A stretch of 11,604 nt of DNA, taken from NCBI GenBank assembly GCA_937902125.1, contig CALDIB010000078.1, positions 1-11,604 on the forward strand. The letters run 5' to 3'. A program made the translations under genes and the position numbers. The stretch is from an uncultured Treponema sp. Its GTDB lineage: Bacteria > Spirochaetota > Spirochaetia > Treponematales > Treponemataceae. The notes under the pieces are model-generated. The model ran no database searches. It saw only the letters and a list, made by a program, of their open reading frames with translations, and was not told the DNA's origin. This document shows, in pieces, positions 5,663 through 11,604 of the stretch; position 1 is the first letter of the stretch; each line of letters opens with the position of its first letter.

Positions 5663-6629
5663 CTTCTCCATGCAAAAAGTCGTCGTATGCGATTTGCACG
5701 CCCTCGCGCAAGCCCACCTTGGACTTCCAGCCTAGGGCGCTTAGGCGGGTCACGTCGCAAAGCTTTCTTGGAGTGCCATTGGGCTTGGACGGATCCCATT
5801 CCATCTTGCATGTCCGGCCTGACGCGGCCACGTCTGCGTAAACAACGTCGCGGACAGTTTGGGCCAATTCTTTAATCGTACATTCTTTTCCGGTGCCAAC
5901 GTTGACAAAGTCGCCGGTGGGAGTGTGCAAGTCCGCGGCATCCTTGTTTTCCATCAAATAAACCACTGCGTCGGCCAAGTCGCCGGCGAACAAAAATTCC
6001 CTCAAAGGGCTGCCGTCTCCCCAAAGATGGACAACGTCCTGGCCGCTTTCCTTGGCCTCGTGAAATTTTCGAATAATCGCCGGAAAAACATGGCTTCCTT
6101 GCAATTCATAGTTGTCGCCAAGGCCGTAAAGGTTTGTGGGCATGACGCTAAGGAAGTTTGTGCCAAACTGCTTGTTGTAGGCGGAGCACAATTTTATCAC
6201 GCTAATTTTTGCAAGCGCGTAAGCGTCGTTTGTAGGCTCCAAAGGGCCTGTCAAAAGGCTTTCTTCTTTTATGGGTTGTTCCGCCATCTTGGGATAGATG
6301 CAGGTGGAGCCCAAGTTCATCAACTTTTTGACTCCGTTTTTCCGCGCGGCTTCCACCACGTTAAAGCCTATGACCATGTTTTGGTAGATGAAGTCGGCCG
6401 GATAAGTGGAGTTGGCTCCGATTCCGCCGACATGGGCCGCGGCCAAAAAAACGTAGTCAGGCTTTTCCGCGGCGAAAAATTCGTTTACGGCGGCTTGGTT
6501 CAAGAGGTCCAGCTCTTTGTGAGTCCTTGTGACGATGTTTTCGTAGCCCTTCTCTTTAAGGCAGCGGACAATCGCTCCGCCAACCAATCCGCGGTGGCCG
6601 GCAACGTAAATCTTACTACTATAATTCAT
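5652..6629 (-). CDS. fcl: GDP-L-fucose synthase
   Basis: This 325-residue SDR enzyme converts GDP-4-keto-6-deoxy-D-mannose to GDP-L-fucose by epimerisation at C3 and C5 and NADPH reduction, in the cytoplasm. The Rossmann motif GHRGLVG is at 11-17. The catalytic set matches E. coli Fcl with an offset of one: Ser108, Cys110, Tyr137, Lys141 and His180. Length is normal and complete. It acts directly after Gmd, encoded just upstream on the same strand, with a four-helix-bundle gene wedged between. The start ATG and codons 2-3 (Met-Asn-Tyr) lie inside the AT-rich repeat of that insert, so the repeat supplies the start codon. No Shine-Dalgarno is visible; initiation may rely on the unstructured A/U-rich leader or on ribosomes ending 37 bases upstream. 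The 3' end overlaps the convergent nusG-like gene by 11 bases with no terminator between. Confidence 0.95.
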   Translation of the reverse strand: MNYSSKIYVAGHRGLVGGAIVRCLKEKGYENIVTRTHKELDLLNQAAVNEFFAAEKPDYVFLAAAHVGGIGANSTYPADFIYQNMVIGFNVVEAARKNGVKKLMNLGSTCIYPKMAEQPIKEESLLTGPLEPTNDAYALAKISVIKLCSAYNKQFGTNFLSVMPTNLYGLGDNYELQGSHVFPAIIRKFHEAKESGQDVVHLWGDGSPLREFLFAGDLADAVVYLMENKDAADLHTPTGDFVNVGTGKECTIKELAQTVRDVVYADVAASGRTCKMEWDPSKPNGTPRKLCDVTRLSALGWKSKVGLREGVQIAYDDFLHGEVRK

Positions 6630-6675
6630 AATTCGTAATTCTTAATTCATAATTCTTAATTAGGAATTATGAATT
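6622..6675. repeat. AT-rich repeat, left boundary of the four-helix-bundle cassette
   Basis: This tract is built from copies of AATTCATAATTC and AATTCTTAATT. It includes a perfect 12-bp inverted repeat (6644-6655 with 6664-6675, 8-nt loop) and a 19-bp unit (6637-6655) repeated exactly at 7040-7058. It carries the stop codon of the four-helix-bundle gene at one end and the start codon of fcl at the other. Confidence 0.85.
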
Positions 6676-7032
6676 GCTTCTCCTTCTTGTTTTTGTTATG
6701 GAAACTAAGATTTTTATTATTTCCTGACATTCCGCGTAAAGCGATTCAAAATCTTTTTCCTGTCCCTTTAGGTATCCGCTTTCGTTAAGCAGCTCAAGCC
6801 AATATTCAGTTTCGCTGGCTTCTTTTAGGGAAATGCAAAACTTAGCGTAAAAATCAGCCTTGGACTGGCCCCTTATCCCCTCTTTTATGTTCGCTCCGAT
6901 GCTGGTTCCGCTCCGCAACACTTGCTTTGAAAGAATAAATTCCTTTTTTTTATCAGTCAAATACTGATACAGTTTTATTATCCTTAACGCGAACGCTTTA
7001 GACTTGTCAACTATAACATTATCAGTCTTCAT
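6667..7032 (-). CDS. Four-helix-bundle protein (S23 / 23S rRNA intervening-sequence family)
   Basis: The 121-residue product matches the four-helix-bundle family first found in 23S rRNA intervening sequences (TIGR02436 type). Diagnostic parts are the first helix ending IIKLYQYL, the block SKQVLRSGTSIGANIKEG (about 36-53), and the third helix DFYAKFCISLKEASETEYWLELL. A basic RRR stretch lies near the C-terminus, and the last residues (Ser-Asn-Ser) are coded by the repeat. Its biochemical function is unknown; the relative Avd binds nucleic acid in diversity-generating retroelements, so RNA or DNA binding is plausible. The ATG at 7032 is preferred to an in-frame TTG at 7041 because the TTG lies within repeat sequence; neither has a clear ribosome site. 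It is in the same direction as gmd and fcl and would be co-transcribed with them. Confidence 0.9.
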   Translation of the reverse strand: MKTDNVIVDKSKAFALRIIKLYQYLTDKKKEFILSKQVLRSGTSIGANIKEGIRGQSKADFYAKFCISLKEASETEYWLELLNESGYLKGQEKDFESLYAECQEIIKILVSITKTRRRSNS

Positions 7033-7072
7033 AATTACCAATTCTTAATTCATAATTCATAATTAAGAATTA
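7033..7072. repeat. AT-rich repeat, right boundary of the four-helix-bundle cassette
   Basis: A perfect 11-bp inverted repeat (AATTCTTAATT at 7040-7050 with its complement at 7061-7071) surrounds a 10-nt loop. Bases 7040-7058 repeat exactly at 6637-6655, and the match extends to 26 bases with one mismatch. The tract contains the gmd stop codon (7070-7072) and ends next to the ATG of the four-helix-bundle gene. Confidence 0.85.
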
Positions 7073-8149
7073 ACGCTGTCGGACAATCCGCTCGTTCTTA
7101 ACGTATTCCATGTCGTGTTTCATCATAATTTTTACAAGTTCCTTAAAGCTTGTCTTTGTCGGGTTCCAGCCTAGGACGGTTTTGGCTTTTGTCGGGTCGC
7201 CGAGCAAGGTTTCCACTTCTGCCGGCCTAAAATACTTGGGGTCAACTTCTATCAAGACTTTTCCCGTGGCCTTGTCATAACCTTTTTCGTCAACGCCTTG
7301 ACCTTTAAACTCCAGGTCGATGCCCGCTTCTTTAAATGCCAATTGGCAGAACTCCCGCACGCTGTGCTGCTCGCCGGTGGCCACCACAAAGTCGTCGGGC
7401 TTTTTTTGCTGCAAAATCAGCCACATGCACTCTACATAGTCCTTGGCGTATCCCCAGTCGCGGAGGGCGTTGAGGTTTCCAAGGTAAAGCTTTTTCTGCA
7501 ATCCCTGTGCGATCCGGCTTGCGGCAAGCGTGATTTTGCGGGTCACGAAAGTCTCTCCCCGCCTCTCGGACTCATGGTTAAAGAGAATTCCGTTTGCGCA
7601 GAACATGCCGTAGGACTCCCGGTAGTTTTTCATGATCCAGTAGCCGTAGAGTTTTGCCACGGCGTAGGGGCTTCGGGGATAAAATGGCGTGGTCTCTTTT
7701 TGAGGAATTTCCTGCACAAGGCCAAAAAGTTCGGAGGTTGAAGCCTGGTAGATGCGGCAGGTCTTTTCCATTCCCAAAAAGTGGACGGCTTCCAAAATGC
7801 GCAAAACGCCTGTCGCGTCGCAGTCGGCCGTGTATTCGGGAACGTCAAAAGAGACTTTTACGTGGCTTTGCGCTCCAAGGTTATAAATTTCTGTGGGAGC
7901 GATTTCGCGGATCAAGCGGATAAGGCTTTCCGAGTCGGTAAGGTCTCCGTAGTGGAGCTTTACTTTTTTGTCCTTGTGCATGTCCTCGATAAGGTCGTCA
8001 ATGTAAAGATGCTCTATGCGGGCCGTGTTAAAGCTTGAAGAGCGGCGGATAATGCCGTGGACCTCGTAGCCCTTTTCAAGCAAAAGTTCCGCCAAAAAAG
8101 AGCCGTCTTGGCCCGTGATTCCTGTAATAAGCGCGATTTTGTTTGACAT
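7070..8149 (-). CDS. gmd: GDP-mannose 4,6-dehydratase
   Basis: This 359-residue SDR enzyme makes GDP-4-keto-6-deoxy-D-mannose from GDP-D-mannose, the first step to GDP-L-fucose and related deoxysugars. The NADP-binding motif GITGQDG is at 10-16. The active-site set is intact: Thr138 and Glu140 in STSELFG, and Tyr162 and Lys166 in YAVAK. The family segment RRGETFVTRK is at 196-205 and RDWGYAKDYV at 230-239. Length is typical. The start ATG at 8149 has a strong GGAGG four bases upstream. The gene is first in a gmd, four-helix-bundle, fcl transcription unit with a good promoter about 150 bases upstream. The last codon runs straight into repeat DNA that supplies the TAA, so the original C-terminus may have been slightly different. 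Confidence 0.96.
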   Translation of the reverse strand: MSNKIALITGITGQDGSFLAELLLEKGYEVHGIIRRSSSFNTARIEHLYIDDLIEDMHKDKKVKLHYGDLTDSESLIRLIREIAPTEIYNLGAQSHVKVSFDVPEYTADCDATGVLRILEAVHFLGMEKTCRIYQASTSELFGLVQEIPQKETTPFYPRSPYAVAKLYGYWIMKNYRESYGMFCANGILFNHESERRGETFVTRKITLAASRIAQGLQKKLYLGNLNALRDWGYAKDYVECMWLILQQKKPDDFVVATGEQHSVREFCQLAFKEAGIDLEFKGQGVDEKGYDKATGKVLIEVDPKYFRPAEVETLLGDPTKAKTVLGWNPTKTSFKELVKIMMKHDMEYVKNERIVRQR

Positions 8150-8298
8150 AATTCCTCCTGCAAGATTTTAAAGACAACTCCTCCAAACGCGGGCAAAAGC
8201 AAAAAAAAAACGCCAAAAAAGAGAAGCCTGTTCGCCGCCGCAAAACGCCCTTGAACCAAGGTCAGCCCCGCAAACAAGCGGCTGCCTTTAATTTGTTC

Positions 8299-8327
8299 AT
8301 TATAGCGCGAAAAAGAACTTTTATCAA
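8299..8327 (-). promoter_or_regulatory. Sigma-70 promoter for gmd operon
   Basis: On the minus strand TTGATA (8322-8327) and TATAAT (8299-8304) are separated by 17 bases. Transcription would start near 8292, leaving a leader of about 142 nt. The leader can form small hairpins (8263-8284 with a bulge, 8249-8261 with a 3-nt loop) and contains a run of ten U at 8201-8210 not preceded by a convincing terminator stem. Confidence 0.75.
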
Positions 8328-8343
8328 GGCGGCGCGCGCAGTC
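8327..8343. repeat. 17-bp GC-rich direct repeat, copy 1
   Basis: AGGCGGCGCGCGCAGTC here is repeated exactly, in the same orientation, at 8662-8678. Copy 1 touches the -35 box of the gmd promoter. The copies bracket about 320 bases of non-coding, structured DNA. Confidence 0.8.
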
Positions 8344-8451
8344 TGTCGTTATTAGCGGCAAATATCAAGAAAACATAACAATTAGAAAAATCAATGCGGC
8401 TTCCTGTCGCTGCCGAGTCCGTCCGCGCCGCTCGCTGACTTCGCTACACGC

Positions 8452-8500
8452 ATTTCGCGTCGAACCTATTTATTGCGCCGCTTTCGCGGCGGCGCGAAAT
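8452..8500. repeat. Nested GC-rich hairpin
   Basis: ATTTCGCG (8452-8459) pairs with CGCGAAAT (8493-8500). Inside it, CGCCGC (8476-8481) pairs with GCGGCG (8486-8491) around TTTC, which is a GAAA (GNRA) tetraloop in minus-strand RNA. A structured RNA or protein-binding site is possible. Confidence 0.55.
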
Positions 8501-8613
8501 GAGTGTCGCAGCCGGCCTCTACGCTCCATCGCGCCGCAATTCTTGTTTTGTAAATTATTTTTTTTCAAAACGCCGCTCACAACGGCGTCCAACCACAAAG
8601 GGAACGGAAATGT

Positions 8614-8656
8614 TATTTCTAAAAAAAATCAATAAAATTGATTTTTTTTAGAAATA
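8614..8656. repeat. Perfect 20-bp AT-rich palindrome
   Basis: Bases 8614-8633 are the exact reverse complement of 8637-8656, with a loop of only three A. The arms contain A8 and T8 runs. It could extrude as a cruciform, or serve as a weak terminator in either direction. It sits six bases left of the second 17-bp repeat copy. Confidence 0.85.
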
Positions 8657-8661
8657 TTCAC

Positions 8662-8678
8662 AGGCGGCGCGCGCAGTC
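8662..8678. repeat. 17-bp GC-rich direct repeat, copy 2
   Basis: Identical in sequence and orientation to 8327-8343. It follows the AT-rich palindrome and precedes the terminator of the glycosyltransferase operon. Confidence 0.8.
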
Positions 8679-8686
8679 AACTTGCG

Positions 8687-8714
8687 AAAAAACGGACGGC
8701 TCGGCCTTAAGCCG
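8687..8714 (-). terminator. Probable intrinsic terminator of the glycosyltransferase operon
   Basis: Just after the stop at 8717-8719, minus-strand RNA can pair CGGCU (8710-8714) with AGCCG (8697-8701) around an 8-nt loop, then UCCG and six U (8687-8692). The stem is short (5 bp) but GC-rich and well placed. Confidence 0.5.
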
Positions 8715-8716
8715 GA

Positions 8717-9719
8717 CTACGCGCCCATTATTTCATTTAATAAGTCATTAGTATAAACAAACTCTTTTATGTTGTTAACTTCAAACATTTTATTAAGGGA
8801 ATACATTTCAAAAAAACTTTTATTAGGATAAATAACGATAAGCCTTTCTCCTAGTTTATACAACAAGTCGCAAAAACCGCTTCTAATTGATATGACAGCC
8901 TCGCATTGAATTGCCATTCCCAAGACAGTTTCCAAATCGGCGTTTAACCAAGAACAGTTTTCCGACAAGTAGTTGATTTTAGAAACAGCGTTATACACAA
9001 CATTAAAGCCTTTTTGTTTGTAATGCTCCGCTATGTTTTTCCAAAAAGTTTTATCTACAAATGTCGCGGAAATTGACGAGGCCTCTGGAGCCAACAGAAC
9101 TGTTTTTTTGGACAGTTTTTTTTTGCGGCAGAACGGAATAGTTTAATTGGCGCGTAAACTTGGTAGAAGAATTTAAATAAAACGTGAATCTTGTAAGGGC
9201 CAAAAAGTCATTTATTTTTTTTGCATACCAGTCCTCCATCCGGTTTCTCATATAGGCCAAATGCGCAATAAAAAAACTTTTTTTAGAGGGTTTTAAACTA
9301 ATCAGCCCTATGTCTCCACAACACTTTCCAAATTTTCCCCACCAAATATTAAACTCTGCCAAATTAAAAACGTCAAAAACATTGTTTACAAGCAAATAAT
9401 TTTCAGGCTCCTCATTCAATAATTTGGGAATGACAGAATGACTTTTTTTTAGGACTGTAAAGATTCTGACATTATTCTGTTTTTCTATCTCGTCCTTATA
9501 CATGAAAAATAACATTGTGTCCCCAAGACTAGCTGGCAACAGGGCGATGCAAAAATCATTTTCGATTTTATCATTTAAGACATCCGACAAGCAAACATCT
9601 CCGTTTAGCGGAATGCGGCTTTTTAACTCGTTTACATAATAATTTCGAGCAAATTTGGAGAGAATAAAAAATCTTGACAGCTTAATCTTTAGTTTTAACA
9701 CAAGTTTTCTCTTGTCCAT
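8717..9719 (-). pseudogene. GT9/heptosyltransferase-like glycosyltransferase, frameshifted at an A9 tract
   Basis: Two overlapping minus-strand frames together encode one protein. The first (9719 down to 9051, 222 residues) has a GT9-like start, IALLPASLGDTMLFF at about 58-72, resembling the xxxxLGD element of ADP-heptose-type transferases, then turns into nonsense after LPQKK. The second frame supplies the expected rest: KKTVLLAPEASS, then FWKNIAEHYKQKGFNVV, and ISIRSGFCDLLYKLGERLIVIYP, typical of the sugar-nucleotide domain of GT-B enzymes. Removing one A from the A9 run at 9116-9124 joins them into 333 residues. Loss of one base from the nearby A7 run (9103-9109) would also work. The ATG at 9719 has GAGG nine bases upstream, inside the HAD gene end. 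It is the last gene of its operon. It may be dead, phase-variable, rescued by transcriptional slippage, or a sequencing artefact. Donor and acceptor are unknown. Confidence 0.72.
9116..9124 (-). other. A9 homopolymer at the glycosyltransferase frameshift
   Basis: Nine A on the coding strand lie exactly where the reading frame must change. A length of eight would restore the full protein. Such tracts gain or lose bases by slipped-strand mispairing and can also cause RNA polymerase slippage. Confidence 0.65.
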
Positions 9720-9723
9720 ATTA

Positions 9724-10113
9724 CTAAACCTCGTTGTTAATTATAAAAGCGGGAACGTTAAAAGAATCCCGTTTTGTACAGATTGCGTAAGCCATTTTTA
9801 GGCCGCTTGGCTTATTGTCATTTATTAAAACCCTTTCTCCGTAAGGCGCCTCATAAATAATTGAGTTATAACGAATGCCATGTTGTTTTAAAAAGGATTC
9901 TGTTAGCGCCGCGCAATCTTTTTTTCTTGACGTAATAAAGACAATCATGTCATTAGGAGAAATGGACCTAAGAAATTCAAGGCTTCCTTTAAGAAAAGAA
10001 TCATGCCCGTCTATTTTATAGCCATTGTGCTTTAAAACAGTGCCGTCCAAGTCCAAAATCCATGTTTTTGGAAGAGGCGAGAATTCAATCGTTTTTTTTA
10101 GCTTATCTAACAT
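9724..10113 (-). CDS. HAD-superfamily phosphatase (capsule-locus type)
   Basis: This 129-residue protein has HAD motif I as ILDLDGTV, with nucleophile Asp21 and acid/base Asp23, motif II as FITSR with Thr61, and a C-terminal motif IV-like LINDNKPSG with Asp99. There is no large cap domain, so a small phosphosugar or similar substrate is likely, as in short capsule-locus HAD phosphatases (EcbF/BcbF type; family assignment is inference). Its start overlaps the end of the SIS gene by 11 bases and its stop lies four bases before the GT9-like gene, so the three are translated from one mRNA. The pairing suggests it removes phosphate from the product of the SIS isomerase or of a linked step. GmhB or KdsC functions are alternatives but the sequence lacks their usual length and surroundings. 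Confidence 0.78.
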   Translation of the reverse strand: MLDKLKKTIEFSPLPKTWILDLDGTVLKHNGYKIDGHDSFLKGSLEFLRSISPNDMIVFITSRKKDCAALTESFLKQHGIRYNSIIYEAPYGERVLINDNKPSGLKMAYAICTKRDSFNVPAFIINNEV

Positions 10114-10693
10114 TTTTTAGTTGCGCTCCAATATGTCCGCCAGGATGGTTTTTCTTAAAATCCAAAAGCGTCACTCCTCGCCTGTTGGCAATTTCCATCG
10201 CCAAGCCTTGCAGCACGATGAGGTTAACCGTCGTGGAGTTGTTCGGAACAACATTCCATTCGTCGCCCTCGTTGTCCAAGTCAAGGACAACGCACTTTTC
10301 GCCCAGTTTTTTGGCGAGCGTGGATTCCTTCTTGAACGTAAGGAGCCAGTTGACGCAGTTCCTTTGTTCCAAAAGGCTTTCAAGATAGACGGACTCCGCC
10401 GTTTCACCCGACTTTGTAAGGATTATCACAACGTCTCCGTCGTTCACCATGCCGATGTCGCCGTGCGCCGCCGTGTTCGTGTTCATAAAGCTCGCCGGCT
10501 GGCCAAGAGAGTTCATCGTTCCCACGAATTTGTCGCAGACTGGAACGTTCTTTCCAAGCCCGCTCACGATGACCTTGCGCCCGCCTTCAATCGCCTTCAT
10601 GCAGTCGTCGGCGAGCGCGTTAAAGCGCCCGTAGTCAAGCGATTTGACCGACCTTTCGATCGTTTTTAGCGTTCCGTCAAAGTATTCTTTCAT
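10103..10693 (-). CDS. SIS-domain sugar-phosphate isomerase (KpsF/GutQ-like, no CBS domains)
   Basis: The 196-residue protein is a single SIS domain resembling arabinose-5-phosphate isomerases (KdsD, KpsF, GutQ): IVSGLGK at 42-48, AAHGDIGM at 75-82, the phosphosugar loop TKSGETAE at 93-100, PNNSTT at 150-155 and HPGGHIG at 183-189. KdsD-type enzymes are about 320 residues with two C-terminal CBS domains; these are absent, as in short forms. In the family the reaction is ketose-aldose isomerisation of a sugar phosphate, such as ribulose 5-phosphate to arabinose 5-phosphate; the substrate here is not certain, and no Kdo synthesis gene is in view. AGGAA lies six bases before the ATG. It starts nine bases after the stop of the upstream glycosyltransferase and overlaps the HAD gene, so it is mid-operon. 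Confidence 0.85.
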   Translation of the reverse strand: MKEYFDGTLKTIERSVKSLDYGRFNALADDCMKAIEGGRKVIVSGLGKNVPVCDKFVGTMNSLGQPASFMNTNTAAHGDIGMVNDGDVVIILTKSGETAESVYLESLLEQRNCVNWLLTFKKESTLAKKLGEKCVVLDLDNEGDEWNVVPNNSTTVNLIVLQGLAMEIANRRGVTLLDFKKNHPGGHIGAQLKNVR

Positions 10694-10702
10694 ATAAAAT
10701 TC

Positions 10703-11587
10703 CTAAACTATTCCATACAGGCGACGCGCAATTTCATTTGAGCCCTGCCCGCCAAAATGAAAAATCTTTTGCATGATTTTTTTAGAAACGTCAAAGTCTA
10801 AAGGCAGCGGAAGCCTTATGCAGCCAAGCGCCTTTCGGTTTCCAAAATCCTCTTGAAAAAACAAGTGTTTCGCTATTGGATTTATCATCATTCCGTCTTT
10901 CCAATAAGTGATAGTATGGACGACCGAACAGCCAAAAAAAACGCCGCAATGCAAAAAGAAAACATTCTCCACATAAAAAGTTTCTATTGGCATGAACCTG
11001 CAGTATTTTAAATAACAAAAAAACAAGTCTATGTTTGTCGCAAAATCTTGGTTCACGTCATTCTTCCAAGCCGCATTTGGAGTCGTGTCAAATATTTTGC
11101 AAAAATCAACATTGTCATTGAAATACGCGACGCCAAATGACCAATGGTAGCCTTTTGTCTTTGTCCTCCACATATCAAAGCTAAAGGCGCATAGATTTTT
11201 TTCCTCGGCGATTTTCTCAGCGGACAATAAAATTTTTGCCACGCTTTCTGGCTTTGCGGCAAACATCGTGTCGTCCGCGTCAATCGCCCAATGCTTTTGA
11301 ATTCCGTTTTCCTTGGCGTGATAAAAAGGAGTCAGCTGCGCGTATGTGCATTTTTCCCAAATAGGTTCGCATAAGTTGGGAGCGATGTTTTTTAATTGCT
11401 TTCTTTTTGAGCGCATCATTTTTATGTCCGCTGAATAAAAATTCACTTCGGCCAAAACTCTTTTTTCAAGGCTTTCATTGTCCACCACAAAAATAAAGTC
11501 CATTCCAGCGGCGTTAATTGCGTCTATCCATTGCTGTATGCACCACATTGTGTATTGATTGTTGCGGTTTATTTTTAAATAGACCAT
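10703..11587 (-). CDS. Putative GT-A-fold glycosyltransferase
   Basis: This 294-residue cytoplasmic protein is not a family I can name with certainty. The N-terminus (VYLKINRNNQYTMWCIQQWID) followed by a strand FIFVVDN, and WAIDADDTMF at 100-109, have the order of a GT-A nucleotide-sugar transferase in which DxD (Asp103, Asp105) holds the metal and sugar nucleotide. Aromatic and Cys-rich segments at 185-225 are unusual but no membrane helix is clear. It is upstream of the SIS, HAD and GT9-like genes on the same strand, with nine bases to the SIS ATG. The ATG at 11587 has only AGGCG for a ribosome site, right behind a run of at least ten G at the window edge. The frame stays open upstream to the edge, so the true start may be farther out and the G run could be coding. 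Confidence 0.62.
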   Translation of the reverse strand: MVYLKINRNNQYTMWCIQQWIDAINAAGMDFIFVVDNESLEKRVLAEVNFYSADIKMMRSKRKQLKNIAPNLCEPIWEKCTYAQLTPFYHAKENGIQKHWAIDADDTMFAAKPESVAKILLSAEKIAEEKNLCAFSFDMWRTKTKGYHWSFGVAYFNDNVDFCKIFDTTPNAAWKNDVNQDFATNIDLFFCYLKYCRFMPIETFYVENVFFLHCGVFFGCSVVHTITYWKDGMMINPIAKHLFFQEDFGNRKALGCIRLPLPLDFDVSKKIMQKIFHFGGQGSNEIARRLYGIV

Positions 11588-11594
11588 ACGCCTG

Positions 11595-11604
11595 CCCCCC
11601 CCCC
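11595..11604 (-). other. Poly-G tract (at least 10) just upstream of the GT-A-like gene
   Basis: On the coding strand at least ten G end seven bases before the ATG at 11587, and the run reaches the window edge. G tracts in this position alter gene expression by length change in several host-associated bacteria, including treponemes. An end-of-contig artefact is also possible. Confidence 0.45.

Larger units (their letters stand above)
6622..7072 (-). mobile_element. Four-helix-bundle cassette inserted between gmd and fcl (IVS-like)
   Basis: A single small gene is bracketed by matching AT-rich repeats and separates two genes that are usually adjacent. The repeats share a 19-bp exact direct repeat, and each also holds a perfect hairpin. 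The repeat DNA forms the gmd stop, the insert's own stop and the fcl start, so the operon stays readable. Similar four-helix-bundle genes lie in intervening sequences of 23S rRNA genes in Leptospira and Coxiella. That this copy moved as a unit is inference; no transposase or target duplication is seen. Confidence 0.5.
8328..8686. other. Structured non-coding region between two polysaccharide operons
   Basis: No convincing ORF is present on either strand. The stretch mixes GC-rich segments that can fold (8452-8500, 8570-8588) with AT-rich ones, and is bracketed by the 17-bp direct repeats. It lies between the probable terminator of the upstream operon and the gmd promoter. No tRNA, rRNA or known riboswitch is recognised. 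It could be an intergenic repeat, a small RNA or a miniature-element remnant. Confidence 0.5.

Noticed and set aside
5859..6638. Long plus-strand ORF opposite fcl
   Set aside because: It is fully antisense to a clearly functional GDP-fucose synthase and has no family features.
7033..7041. TTG start for the four-helix-bundle gene
   Set aside because: It would add only three residues coded by repeat-edge DNA; the ATG at 7032 is simpler.
7298..7741. Plus-strand ORF opposite gmd
   Set aside because: It is antisense to conserved gmd sequence and has no ribosome site or recognisable domain.
8014..8361. Minus-strand ORF overlapping the gmd start
   Set aside because: It begins upstream of the gmd promoter, overlaps gmd in another frame, and its hydrophobic stretch comes from the U-rich leader.
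10121..10669. Plus-strand ORF opposite the SIS gene
   Set aside because: It is a shadow of the GC-rich SIS coding sequence.
1..11604. CRISPR array, tRNA or rRNA gene
   Set aside because: No regularly spaced repeats, cloverleaf or conserved rRNA segments were seen; the AT-rich repeats at 6622-7072 are only two blocks around one gene.

Overview
The window reads as a patchwork from a bacterial chromosome: a prophage edge and an insertion-sequence remnant on the left, and a surface-polysaccharide (capsule, O-antigen or exopolysaccharide) locus on the right. The host is not proven by the sequence. A four-helix-bundle (23S rRNA intervening-sequence type) gene, a stand-alone NusG paralog beside polysaccharide genes, consensus sigma-70 promoters and clear GGAGG-type ribosome sites fit a Treponema-like spirochaete; this is inference only. 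The phage, Doc-like and GT9-like genes look visibly AT-richer than the ABC, nusG-like, fcl and gmd genes, suggesting several separate acquisitions.

Layout. 1-1571: the 3' end of a plus-strand phage-like gene, a bidirectional terminator, and a minus-strand tail-fibre-like gene. About 1699-2240: an IS3-family remnant with intact orfA, an A_AAA_AAG frameshift site and an orfB cut off after about 50 codons. 2279-4886 (minus): an ABC transporter of the polysaccharide/lipid-oligosaccharide flippase type followed by a Doc/Fic-family protein with an extra C-terminal domain, read from a perfect TTGACA-N17-TATAAT promoter (5075-5103) through a leader of about 180 nt that holds a 12-residue leader ORF. 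A divergent promoter shares the same -35 bases and drives a NusG paralog (5132-5662, plus). 5652-8149 (minus): gmd, a four-helix-bundle gene bracketed by AT-rich repeats, and fcl, from a TTGATA-N17-TATAAT promoter at 8299-8327. 8328-8686: a structured non-coding stretch with a 17-bp direct repeat, a GNRA-type hairpin and a 20-bp perfect palindrome. 8717-11587 (minus): a compact operon of a GT-A-like glycosyltransferase, a KpsF/GutQ-like SIS isomerase, a HAD phosphatase and a GT9-like glycosyltransferase split by a frameshift at an A9 tract, closed by a probable terminator.

How the genes fit together. Gmd and Fcl make GDP-L-fucose from GDP-mannose. The SIS and HAD proteins probably interconvert and dephosphorylate a sugar phosphate. 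The two glycosyltransferases would assemble the glycan and the ABC transporter would move the lipid-linked product across the inner membrane. The NusG paralog is of the kind (LoaP, UpxY, RfaH) that lets RNA polymerase read through long polysaccharide operons. Homopolymer tracts in or before the two glycosyltransferase genes suggest that surface glycan structure may vary.

The most interesting items are: the four-helix-bundle cassette inserted between gmd and fcl, whose repeats supply stop and start codons to the flanking genes; the divergent promoters with overlapping -35 boxes, one giving a predicted leaderless nusG-like mRNA; the in-frame leader ORF separated from the ABC gene by a single UAG; the Doc-like protein with a HicA-like tail; and the A9-interrupted glycosyltransferase.
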